64,000 nucleotides of DNA. Origin: Lacinutrix neustonica (GTDB lineage Bacteria > Bacteroidota > Bacteroidia > Flavobacteriales > Flavobacteriaceae). The stretch's first letter is position 1. Each line of letters begins with the position of its first letter. Positions 47,007 through 55,180 of the stretch are shown piece after piece. A program made the position numbers and the translations under genes. The stretch lies in NCBI RefSeq assembly GCF_026625145.1, contig NZ_CP113088.1, positions 3,771,501 through 3,835,500 of the forward strand, written 5' to 3'. The notes under the pieces were generated by a model that was not told the DNA's origin, did not search any database, and was given only the letters and a program-made list of their open reading frames with translations.

Positions 47007-47136
47007 CACAACGTCTCCGGCTATGAGTAGTTGCGTGGTTTAGTACTTAACTTTGCAACTACGCACCAATCTGAAAATCCGTGAGGATTTTCAGAAGTAG
47101 GCGAGAACAAGCAATTACTTATAGCCATTGTTAGCT
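47007..47136 (-). repeat. attC 38
   Basis: R' CGTTGTGGTTA, R'' GCTAACAATGG. Private end GTTAGCTTTA matches attC 39. Nearly identical to attC 40. Confidence 0.9.
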
Positions 47137-47140
47137 TTAG

Positions 47141-48573
47141 TTATTTTATTCTGTCTTTTATAAACCCAAGTTCTTCAGGGTATTTCTTAAAGGATTTTAC
47201 CATATCCTTACCTTCTTTGAATTTTTTGTAAGAAACATTTATTGAGTCAATAGATTCCCATTCTTTCCTTATCAATTCAAGTTTTTTATTTCTTGTTTTT
47301 TTATCCAATTCTGAAGTTAAAATATATTCCAGTTGATGACGAACTTTTTCATGATGCTGTCCAGTATTCTTATGAACAACTGCCTTTTCATTTGGGCGAA
47401 CAAAAGTTTGATATCCTGTAAATAAGGCAACAAATGAAGTTAGAAAAGCAATGTAAAATCCATGATTTGTATACCAATGAATACCAAAGTCATGAGTTAT
47501 TGTATCCCATGGAAATCTAAAAGAAAATGCGATAAGTAAGGAGATTATGAATGCGGGATAACCAATCCATAAATGTCGGTTTGACCATTTTATTGATTCA
47601 TATCTATGTGCATATTCTAATTGATGAACTTTCCTCATCCAGTCCAAAATCATAAGTCTTTGACTTGCGCCTAAATTATTGATCTTTGAGTCAAGTTTTT
47701 CTAATAGATAAGTTGGGTCAATTTGGGTTTTTCTATTGATTTTAGAATTTTCAATTTCGCTAGGTCCTACGACAAAAGATTTTGGAACATTTCCATCTTT
47801 TGCCGTAAAAGAAAATATTGAGGCACTCAAACCATCTTCACTTAATGTACCGAGACTTATGGTAATCGCCTGCATTGATTTCATAAGAACTAAAAGGGAA
47901 ATATTGTTCTTTAGAAATTTTCTTTATTTCTACGTTGGTTTTAGTATTTACTGCATTAGAGGTGTGCTTATTTACTTTACGAACAGTTTTGTTATATTTT
48001 ATCTCAAATAGAGAATTTTCTTTTTTATGTGATGTTGTGTTAACTGAATATCTTTCATTTAATATAGAACCAGCTAAAATCCAACTACGCGCATGAAAGG
48101 CATGTGAGTGAATACTGAATTTTTTTCTATTGTCAGTTGAGATATGCTGATTTAAACTGTCGTCCCAAATATGAAGCCTAATAAATTCAAATTCTGCCAT
48201 GTCTTTTAGATATCTATATAAAGGAATAGATAGAAAGCCTTGAGAACCAACTGAAGAAATTATACTACCATCAGGTAAGTTTGAAATAGAAAGGTATAGA
48301 AGGTTCCAAACTTCTTTAATATCAAATTGAATATTCTGTTCTTTTGCATTTTGTATTTTAGATATAGCTATTAATCTATTACAGACAGATTTTAAATATA
48401 AATTTTTAGTAGCTTTTTGGAAAATTTTTAATTGATTTTCATTTATCCCTTGAAAATCAAAAGTGTTTTCTCGGAAAATCTGAAATCGATGGAAGAAAAA
48501 CACTTACTGATTCTGCGTAACAAGAGTTAACGGAATCTAGTAGTTTTTCAAAGTCAAAGGAATTTTTCGTCAT
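47141..48573 (-). CDS. Cupin-like plus two-TM (SLATT-like) protein, copy 1 (two frame breaks)
   Basis: Restored, the product has 476 residues (ATG at 48573). The N-terminal half holds a cupin-like beta domain (FEFIRLHIWDDSL, IHSHAFHARSWILAGSI) with two His. The C-terminal third, from about residue 305, has a helix (ILDWMRKVHQLEYAHRYESIKWSNRHLWI), two membrane segments (about 330-350 and 370-390) and a charged helix (HHEKVRHQLEYILTSELDKKTRNKKLEL). The two-TM part resembles SLATT effectors, membrane partners of nucleotide-signalled phage defence. Breaks are at 48469-48474 and 47850-47855, both extra bases. The second break is absent in copy 2. The SLATT assignment is tentative. Confidence 0.72.
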
Positions 48574-48587
48574 ATTGGTTAATTAAA

Positions 48588-48719
48588 GCTAACGTGATTG
48601 TATATGGTTTGTTGCGTGTTTCAAGCAACTAATTTAGTAAATAATAACCGACCAAGAAAGTCCGCGAGGACTTTCGTAAGTAGGCGAGAAGCCAGCAATA
48701 AATTATATACGGTGTTACC
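48588..48719 (-). repeat. attC 39
   Basis: R' CGTTAGCTTTA, R'' GGTAACACC. Private end GTTACCTGCA matches attC 40. Confidence 0.88.
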
Positions 48720-48728
48720 TGCAGTTTT

Positions 48729-49752
48729 TTATTTTTCTTGTTTCCAAATGTTAGTTATAAACTCTATTGAATTTGGATTAAATATGCTTGCTGTTCCATT
48801 TGGAATTTCTCCGGTTTCTTTATATCTATCCTCGTGTTCTTTTGATCTGAAATTATACGCTGAATAATCGAAATTCTGTTTTAGATTATTCTCTCTTATT
48901 ATTCTCCAAACTTCGTTACGAGTACATTCAGGACAAATTTCTTTAACTTTGTCAGCGACTTGTATCGATGTTAAAGGGTAACGTTTAATTAAATTTTCTT
49001 TAACCTTACGAACGACATCTACTTGGTCAATTGGTGTTATGTCTCCAACTAATTGAAGAGTTTTCGCTCCTTTTTTCTCAGTAAATTCTCCTTCTTTAAT
49101 GAATGTTAATTTCTTCGCTAATCGTTCATCTATTACCATTAATTGATTATTTCCTTTTTCAATTAATGCTTTTTCTGTGTCTAATATTGCAGCATTTTGT
49201 GGTCCTGCTTTTCCGATTTTAGTTACTAAATCCATCCAAGAATTATTGTTTTTTTCAATTCTATGATTAATGATAGATTCAAGTTCGGAAATCTTATTTT
49301 TTGTGTTCTACCACCATATCTAAAATAAATTTCTCCATTTTTTATATGGTTATCTTTCCCTTCATCTTTTTTTGCAATTATGGGTTTTACATTTGCTTCA
49401 GTAATTTTAAATACCCCAAAATTTAAATTATTAATTTCCATTAATTCTTGTTCCCATTCAATATGTCCCGAAAAAATATCAAGTAAATAACCACTAATTT
49501 TTTCGGGTCAATTTTTTCAAATTGATTTTCTGATTGGTCAGAAAGTCCTGTTGCTTTTCTTGGACTATCAGTAATCCCAAAAATCAGATAACCACCTTTA
49601 TTATTAGAAAAGGCAGAGAAGTCTTTGAAATAATCCGCTAAACCAGCAAAATTAAACTGTTCTTTAAATTCAACAGTTTGACCTTCTCGATGATACAGAT
49701 TTCCATTTGCTTTAATTCTCAATAATTCAACAATTTCTTCTCTGTCTATCAT
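48729..49752 (-). CDS. AlbA_2 (Schlafen-like) domain protein, cassette gene (two frame breaks)
   Basis: Restored, the product has 341 residues. The AlbA_2 (Schlafen-like, divergent AAA_4-adjacent) domain at about 20-150 contains GQTVEFKEQFNFAGLADYFKDFSAFSNNKGGYLIFGITDSP. It ends KIRFPELESIINHRIEKNNNSWMDLVTK; the rest is helical with KVKEICPECTRNEVWRIIRENN. Breaks are at 49501-49507 (lost base: DPEKISGYLLDIFSGHIEWEQELMEINN) and 49284-49289 (lost base). AlbA_2 proteins are often RNA- or DNA-binding regulators, sometimes in defence loci. It lies between the two cupin/SLATT copies. Confidence 0.78.
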
Positions 49753-49767
49753 TTTTTTTAAATTGCA

Positions 49768-49897
49768 GGTAACGTCTCCGGCTATGAGTAGTTGCGTGGT
49801 TTAGTACTTAACTTTGCAACTACGCACCAATCTGAAAATCCGTGAGGATTTTCAGAAGTAGGCGAGAACAAGCAATTACTTATAGCCATTGTTAGCT
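49768..49897 (-). repeat. attC 40
   Basis: R' CGTTACCTGCA, R'' GCTAACAATGG. Copy of attC 38. Private end GTTAGCTTTA matches attC 41. Confidence 0.9.
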
Positions 49898-49901
49898 TTA
49901 G

Positions 49902-51333
49902 TTATTTTATTCTGTCTTTTATAAACCCAAGTTCTTCAGGGTATTTCTTAAAGGATTTTACCATATCCTTACCTTCTTTGAATTTTTTGTAAGAAACATT
50001 TATTGAGTCAATAGATTCCCATTCTTTCCTTATCAATTCAAGTTTTTTATTTCTTGTTTTTTTATCCAATTCTGAAGTTAAAATATATTCCAGTTGATGA
50101 CGAACTTTTTCATGATGCTGTCCAGTATTCTTATGAACAACTGCCTTTTCATTTGGGCGAACAAAAGTTTGATATCCTGTAAATAAGGCAACAAATGAAG
50201 TTAGAAAAGCAATGTAAAATCCATGATTTGTATACCAATGAATACCAAAGTCATGAGTTATTGTATCCCATGGAAATCTAAAAGAAAATGCGATAAGTAA
50301 GGAGATTATGAATGCGGGATAACCAATCCATAAATGTCGGTTTGACCATTTTATTGATTCATATCTATGTGCATATTCTAATTGATGAACTTTCCTCATC
50401 CAGTCCAAAATCATAAGTCTTTGACTTGCGCCTAAATTATTGATCTTTGAGTCAAGTTTTTCTAATAGATAAGTTGGGTCAATTTGGGTTTTTCTATTGA
50501 TTTTAGAATTTTCAATTTCGCTAGGTCCTACGACAAAAGATTTTGGAACATTTCCATCTTTTGCCGTAAAAGAAAATATTGAGGCACTCAAACCATCTTC
50601 ACTTAATGTACGAGACTTATGGTAATCGCCTGCATTGATTTCATAAGAACTAAAAGGGAAATATTGTTCTTTAGAAATTTTCTTTATTTCTACGTTGGTT
50701 TTAGTATTTACTGCATTAGAGGTGTGCTTATTTACTTTACGAACAGTTTTGTTATATTTTATCTCAAATAGAGAATTTTCTTTTTTATGTGATGTTGTGT
50801 TAACTGAATATCTTTCATTTAATATAGAACCAGCTAAAATCCAACTACGCGCATGAAAGGCATGTGAGTGAATACTGAATTTTTTTCTATTGTCAGTTGA
50901 GATATGCTGATTTAAACTGTCGTCCCAAATATGAAGCCTAATAAATTCAAATTCTGCCATGTCTTTTAGATATCTATATAAAGGAATAGATAGAAAGCCT
51001 TGAGAACCAACTGAAGAAATTATACTACCATCAGGTAAGTTTGAAATAGAAAGGTATAGAAGGTTCCAAACTTCTTTAATATCAAATTGAATATTCTGTT
51101 CTTTTGCATTTTGTATTTTAGATATAGCTATTAATCTATTACAGACAGATTTTAAATATAAATTTTTAGTAGCTTTTTGGAAAATTTTTAATTGATTTTC
51201 ATTTATCCCTTGAAAATCAAAAGTGTTTTCTCGGAAAATCTGAAATCGATGGAAGAAAAACACTTACTGATTCTGCGTAACAAGAGTTAACGGAATCTAG
51301 TAGTTTTTCAAAGTCAAAGGAATTTTTCGTCAT
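49902..51333 (-). CDS. Cupin-like plus two-TM (SLATT-like) protein, copy 2 (one frame break)
   Basis: Copy of 47141-48573, with near-identical DNA over about 1.43 kb. Here the long frame is open for 453 residues; only the break near the 5' end (51229-51234, TTTCTCGGAA) remains to be repaired to reach the ATG at 51333. Because copy 1 has an additional base at 47850-47855 (TACCGAGAC against TACGAGAC), this copy shows the correct reading there. Domains are as described for copy 1. Both copies are recombinable cassettes with their own attC. Confidence 0.75.
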
Positions 51334-51347
51334 ATTGGTTAATTAAA

Positions 51348-51480
51348 GCTAACGTTGATGTGTATGGTTAGTTGCATGTTAAGCAACTAATTTAGTAAAC
51401 TTAAACGTATTTGATAAAATTCCGAAGGAATTTTCCAAATAGGCAATTGCCAAAGCAATTAATTATACACCGTGTTGTGT
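51348..51480 (-). repeat. attC 41
   Basis: R' CGTTAGCTTTA, R'' CACAACACGG. Private end GTTGTGTGCA matches attC 42. Confidence 0.88.
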
Positions 51481-51487
51481 GCAGTTT

Positions 51488-51788
51488 TTATTCAGCTATT
51501 CTTTTCTTCAAATCCATTCTTTCGTGCAATATTCTCGTTATTTCAACATAATTTTCGTTCAAAGTTCTGTAGAATATTATATGTCGATTTGCACTCATTC
51601 CGTGAAGTTGCTTTGATATTCCATCGTAGAATTTCCCTATGTCTCGGGTTTTCGGCAATTTCTTGGCAATTAGAAATCAGTTCTGCGTAATATTTGTCAG
51701 CTTGTTTTTCCGACCAAACTTCAAAAGTGTAATCCCAAATTTTTGATAAATCCTCAACAGCTTTATTGGTTAACTTATATTCAGCCAT
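51488..51788 (-). CDS. parE: ParE/RelE-type toxin (frame break at 51642-51648)
   Basis: Restored, the product has 99 residues. MAEYKLTNKAVEDLSKIWDYTFEVWSEKQADKYYAELISNCQEIAEN is followed, after removing one G from TGTCTCGGG, by RDIGKFYDGISKQLHGMSANRHIIFYRTLNENYVEITRILHERMDLKKRIAE. This is the full ParE fold with the C-terminal ILHERMD signature. ParE inhibits gyrase. It overlaps the antitoxin gene by eight bases. The repaired frame uses the recurring TCTCG context. Confidence 0.85.
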
Positions 51789-52032
51789 TCGAGTGCTTTT
51801 TCGCTTTTAAAGATTCAAGATGTTTTTTTGGGTCAAAGTCGTGAGCTATTCCGCTGTCAATTCCTTCTTGAATTGCCTTTTTTAATGCAATGACTTTACT
51901 TTCTTCCTCTTCTAAAAGTCTTAATCCTGCACGAATAACTTCGCTAACGTTTTTAAATCTTCCTTCGCTTATGCTACTTTTCACAAATTGGTCGAAATAA
52001 TTTCCGAGTGATATTGATGTGTTTTTATTCAT
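51781..52032 (-). CDS. parD: ParD-type antitoxin
   Basis: The product has 83 residues with a ribbon-helix-helix start (NTSISLGNYFDQFVKSSISEGRFKNVSEVIRAGLRLLEEEE) and a disordered C-terminal tail that neutralises ParE. Its stop overlaps the toxin start by eight bases. The upstream promoter contains a palindrome suited to autorepression by the ParD dimer. Confidence 0.88.
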   Translation of the reverse strand: MNKNTSISLGNYFDQFVKSSISEGRFKNVSEVIRAGLRLLEEEESKVIALKKAIQEGIDSGIAHDFDPKKHLESLKAKKHSNG

Positions 52033-52050
52033 TTGAGTACTAATTTACAT

Positions 52051-52082
52051 CAAATATACCAAAAATTGGTATAATCACCAAA
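52051..52082 (-). promoter_or_regulatory. Promoter and operator of the parDE cassette
   Basis: Read on the minus strand there is TTTG, a 20-base spacer and TATATTTG, matching the flavobacterial TTG-N17-23-TAnnTTTG promoter, 19 bases ahead of the ATG. The spacer holds a palindrome ATACCAA-AAA-TTGGTAT (52056-52072) with 7-bp arms, well placed for ParD autorepression. One of the few cassettes with its own visible promoter. Confidence 0.65.
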
Positions 52083-52096
52083 TTTCTCAAATTGCA

Positions 52097-52164
52097 CACA
52101 ACGGCTCTTGTATGGTGCGTTTGCATCCCGAAGGGTGCATATGCATTATACAAATTGTTATGTG
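52097..52164 (-). repeat. attC 42 (short, about 66 bp)
   Basis: R' CGTTGTGTGCA, R'' ATAACAATTTG. The loop is reduced to a hairpin ATGCACCCTTCGGGATGCAA. Private end GTTATGTGCA matches attC 43. It has half the usual size. Confidence 0.85.
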
Positions 52165-52955
52165 CTGATTTTTTTGTAACTAAACCTAACCTTTTTAGTT
52201 AATATATTCTTTTCGAAAGTTTTTTCTTCGATTAGGTTATTTTCATTATCGTATTTATATTCAATATGCTTATTTGATTTTATAAACAATCTTTTAATTA
52301 AATTATTTTTATCATCATATTCATACGAAACTGTTAAATCTTTATTACCATTCTTAATATTATAAACTTTTGACTTATTTCCTTTCTTGTCATATTCATA
52401 TTCTGATAAACGAATTAATTTACCGTTAGGATTGAAAGACTTTATTTTTGAATATTTACCGTCTTTATTGTAATAGTACTTACTACTTCTAAAATAGTCT
52501 TCGCTGTTTTTTCGTTTGTTATGAAGTTCAGTATTTAAGTTCTTTTTGTTATACGTCCGTTTTTGATGAATTAACAAAGTTCCATCTCGCTTATGTTGGA
52601 AGTTATCTGTTCTATTGCCATTCTCGTCGTATTTATATGTAAGAATAGTTGAAATTTCTCCAAATTTATAACCTGTTTGTTTTTCCATTAACCCTTTTGA
52701 ATTGTGTTCAATGGTATAGCTATATCTTATTTCACCTTTTTCATTAAATCGTAAATCTTTAATATGCTTTCCGTTTTTATTATAGAAATCTTGATCAATC
52801 AAAATGCTATCATTTGTCTCTAAATTAAATTCATAAGTCAGTTTTTCACCAATCCGGTTTTTAACTCTAAGACTTTCTTCTTTTTCGGATTCGTTTTGTC
52901 CGAATAATTGGATTGAAACAAATATTATAAAAAGTATAGTAAGCTTTATTTTCAT
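52158..52955 (-). CDS. Secreted repeat protein, cassette gene (YD-like repeats)
   Basis: The product has 265 residues from ATG at 52955, where a signal peptide (MKIKLTILFIIFVSIQLFGQ) begins. Then come about ten repeats of a 20-residue Tyr-rich motif (YEYDKKGNKSKVYNIKNGN, YKYDENGNRTDNFQHKRDG), like RHS/YD or MORN-like beta repeats. The stop TAA lies in the R'' of attC 42. It may be a surface adhesin or a sugar-binding repeat protein. There is no C-terminal toxin domain. Confidence 0.78.
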   Translation of the reverse strand: MKIKLTILFIIFVSIQLFGQNESEKEESLRVKNRIGEKLTYEFNLETNDSILIDQDFYNKNGKHIKDLRFNEKGEIRYSYTIEHNSKGLMEKQTGYKFGEISTILTYKYDENGNRTDNFQHKRDGTLLIHQKRTYNKKNLNTELHNKRKNSEDYFRSSKYYYNKDGKYSKIKSFNPNGKLIRLSEYEYDKKGNKSKVYNIKNGNKDLTVSYEYDDKNNLIKRLFIKSNKHIEYKYDNENNLIEEKTFEKNILTKKVRFSYKKIST

Positions 52956-52971
52956 AGTTTTTTTATTTGCA

Positions 52972-53105
52972 CATAACGGTTCGTGTATGATAAGTTGCGT
53001 AGTTTGAGTGCGGGGATTTTCCGTAGGAAAATCAGAAGCAAGCAAACAAGCAACTACCATTGTGCTAGCCCAAATTAGCAATTTTTTATACACCTTGTTA
53101 GCCCA
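52972..53105 (-). repeat. attC 43
   Basis: R' CGTTATGTGCA, R'' GCTAACAAGG. Private end GTTAGCCCAC matches the terminal half-site at 53432. Confidence 0.88.
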
Positions 53106-53431
53106 CGTTATTTTATTTCATCACAGTTGGAACTCCAGTTTCGCAAAGTATTGTTTTAAAGATAGCTATTGATTTTATATTTTGAAGGTTAAGATATGCC
53201 GTTTATAATAGCAATCCGTCGTAAGAGTTGCGTTTTGCTAAGGTCAGAAAACGCTTGAGTAATCATTTTTTAATCTTTTACGCATACAGTTTTGCCGCAA
53301 CGTAAATCAGTCCGTCGCAACAGTGTCGCGTTGTGTTTTATCCGAAATAGGTTGAGTGAGCAGGTGAGAAGTGTTGTTTTTTTACTTTTAAGCAACTTTA
53401 GGATTTTTTTTCGAGCCGAGTGGGCATGTGG
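53106..53431 (-). other. ORF-less cassette, family C (copy 4), first cassette at the array head
   Basis: Starts GCCCACTCGGCTCG plus A run on the minus strand. The core TTTTCTGACCTTAGCAAAAC and GCAACTCTTACGACGG and a second GCGACACTGTTGCGACGGAC block are conserved. It is the cassette next to the presumed insertion end. Confidence 0.75.
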
Positions 53432-53438
53432 GCTAACA
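53432..53438 (-). other. Head junction of the array (half R' site)
   Basis: The minus strand reads ACCATTG then TTAGCCCAC, where the cut G of GTTAGCC joins non-array sequence. It matches the private end of the last cassette, so insertion of that cassette happened here, as expected at an attI-type site. No integrase gene is visible to the right of it. Confidence 0.6.
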
Positions 53439-53440
53439 AT

Positions 53441-53508
53441 GGTATAATGAACATAATGTTCATTATACCGCTAATTTAAGATATAACGAACATATGTTTA
53501 TTATATCT
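53441..53508. promoter_or_regulatory. Two related palindromes at the array head
   Basis: First palindrome: GGTATAATGAACA arms around TAA (53441-53469). Second: AGATATAACGAACAT with its imperfect complement (53479-53508). Both share the half-site TATAAyGAACA. They lie 3 to 70 bases from the presumed integration point and could be integrase- or regulator-binding sites (attI-like or promoter operators). Confidence 0.5.
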
Positions 53509-53799
53509 TTTATATGTTTACACGAAGCTAAGGAATTTTTATTAGAATAAAATCTCCTGTAGTAGACCGGTGTCTATAGCCGTTGATTTAGGACCATGAG
53601 CACACTAGTGTTTTAGTATAACTTTAATCGATGCTCTAAGTCCTAAAATGGTGTACATCGTTTTTATTAAATTTTTTGCTTGTCGATTCTGTTTACTATT
53701 GATTGCGTTACCTTTTAAACTAACTCGAATCTTGCACAACTTATTTATATTGATCCATGTCTTGAAATGAGTATGAATCTAATTTACCACAAACTCATT
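53509..53799. other. Intergenic stretch to the right of the array head
   Basis: No ORF of note in any frame and no trace of a tyrosine recombinase in either orientation. It may once have held the integrase. Confidence 0.5.
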
Positions 53800-54971
53800 T
53801 TATAAAACGCTGGTTTCTCCATCGGCAAATACACGATAGTAGTTGCCGTTAGAAATTAACAGACCTTCAGAATCTTGGTTTGGCCAGTTTTTATGGTAAT
53901 CTTTTGGATGATGCACATCAATTCCTATCACTTTTCCTTGGTGTAATTTTTTTACTTTCGATTGCAATGTGTGCCCAACCACTATAGCTTTTGCCTTAAA
54001 TTTATCTAATCCAAGCTCCACAACGTCTTGTGTCAAATCATCCTTAAAATACCCGCGATACCAACAAATCCCCGTTTTGTTTGAGGTTAATAGCTGAGCG
54101 TTGGATGGCTTTGTTTTTGGGTAATAGGCGGTGTAGTACTGGGCTCTAATAATGTCATTGATGTCCTTCAAACTTAAATCTAAATCGGCTACTTCGGGTG
54201 AAGACCCCCATGCGCAAATAAATTTCCATTAATTAATTCTATGGCATTTTTACTAGACAACCATTTTCCAATAAATGAGTTGGTGTCGTATAATTCTGAT
54301 TGTTTTTTTTCTAATATTCTTGCGGCGGCTAAATATTTTTCTGCTGCAGAATCAAAATTGCCTTGCATGTTTTTCAGCTCGTGATTTCCAATAATAAAAT
54401 GTACATAACCGCCTTGTTTTTCAGCCTCTTGCTCCAATTTGTAAATAAACCACAGCACCTGTGTCACAGACCAACCTCTATCCATAAAGTCACCAACCAA
54501 GACCAAATGGCCCTTACCAAAAGTCCAGTTTAATTGTGTGTCAATCACTTTATTAGTAATAAGGAAATCTCGAAAGGTTTTATAACCCCCTTCAATATCC
54601 GAGAGTGCTATAATAGGATTCCCATCCGTATAAGTGGTCTTTGGACTTGTAATGTTATGTTTAATTGTAAAATTGAATTGTGAAGAATCTATTTGAAAAT
54701 AACTGGTTGCAGAAACTTCAGAAGTACTTGAATGTTCCTTTTTATCAACATAAAAGCCATCATCTTTATTTCCTTTAATGTAGTTGACGCTTACCGTGCT
54801 ATCATTTTCATAAAAAACATAAGGACCTTCATTACCTATAGTGTACATTAAAGGGTGATCTCCATAATGTAAGCTTGCTCCGTGATATAAACCAAAAAGC
54901 ACCCCAAAAGCGCTCAAAACTAAAAGTGTTAAAAGTAAATGCTTTAGGTATCTAAATATTCTTTTTTTCAT
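53800..54971 (-). CDS. Calcineurin-like metallophosphatase (frame break at 54193-54200)
   Basis: Restored, the product has 390 residues. One N-terminal membrane segment (YLKHLLLTLLVLSAFGVLFGLYHG) is followed by a calcineurin-type phosphatase: ALSDIEG, VLVGDFMDRGWSVTQVLW, YVHFIIGNHELKNMQGN, LFAHGGLHPE and the later VGHT. These are the D, GDxxDRG, GNHE and H motifs that bind two metals. The break (one C lost at CACCCGAAG) joins GGLHPE to VADLDLSLKD. It dephosphorylates phosphoproteins or nucleotides in the periplasm or cytoplasm. Confidence 0.87.
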
Positions 54972-55180
54972 TTCTGTTGTTTTTTATAATTGATACAGAC
55001 AAAACTACTTTCAACAGTAAGGATATAAAAACATTTGTGATAAACGCCTCTTAGTAAGTGACACAAGGAAGAGGCGTTTACACCGCGTGCTATTATCACA
55101 CTTTTGTCTCATTTCAACACTATTTTATGGCTGTTGGTCAACTTCTTTTGTGATTACATTTTATACGCTTATTTTGCGGT

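Larger units (their letters stand above)
15738..53438 (-). mobile_element. Integron-type cassette array (43 attC sites plus one degenerate; no integrase in view)
   Basis: Genes on the minus strand alternate with about 130-bp imperfect palindromes. Their outer ends match the R boxes (array orientation: R' as GTTRRRY-like GTTAGCC/GTTGTGT/GTTGGC; R'' as CTAACA or CAACA). The inner halves pair with bulged bases, as expected of attC sites recombined as folded single strands. Cassette ends are complementary over 9-11 bases, private to each cassette. Genes start within about 10-30 bases of the R' and often stop inside R''. Thirteen cassettes have no ORF. A complete IS3 element has inserted. The expected attI/integrase side is at 53.44 kb, where no integrase gene is found in the window. 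Confidence 0.9.

Noticed and set aside
15738-53438. CRISPR array or REP-type repeats as explanation for the periodic palindromes
   Set aside because: Units are about 130 bp with varied loops, separated by genes of very different size, and end in R-box-like sequences matched cassette by cassette. Neither CRISPR repeats nor REP elements behave this way.
53509-53799. Remnant of an integron integrase gene
   Set aside because: No frame shows the Arg-His-x-x-Arg-Tyr signature or any recombinase-like stretch; stops are frequent.
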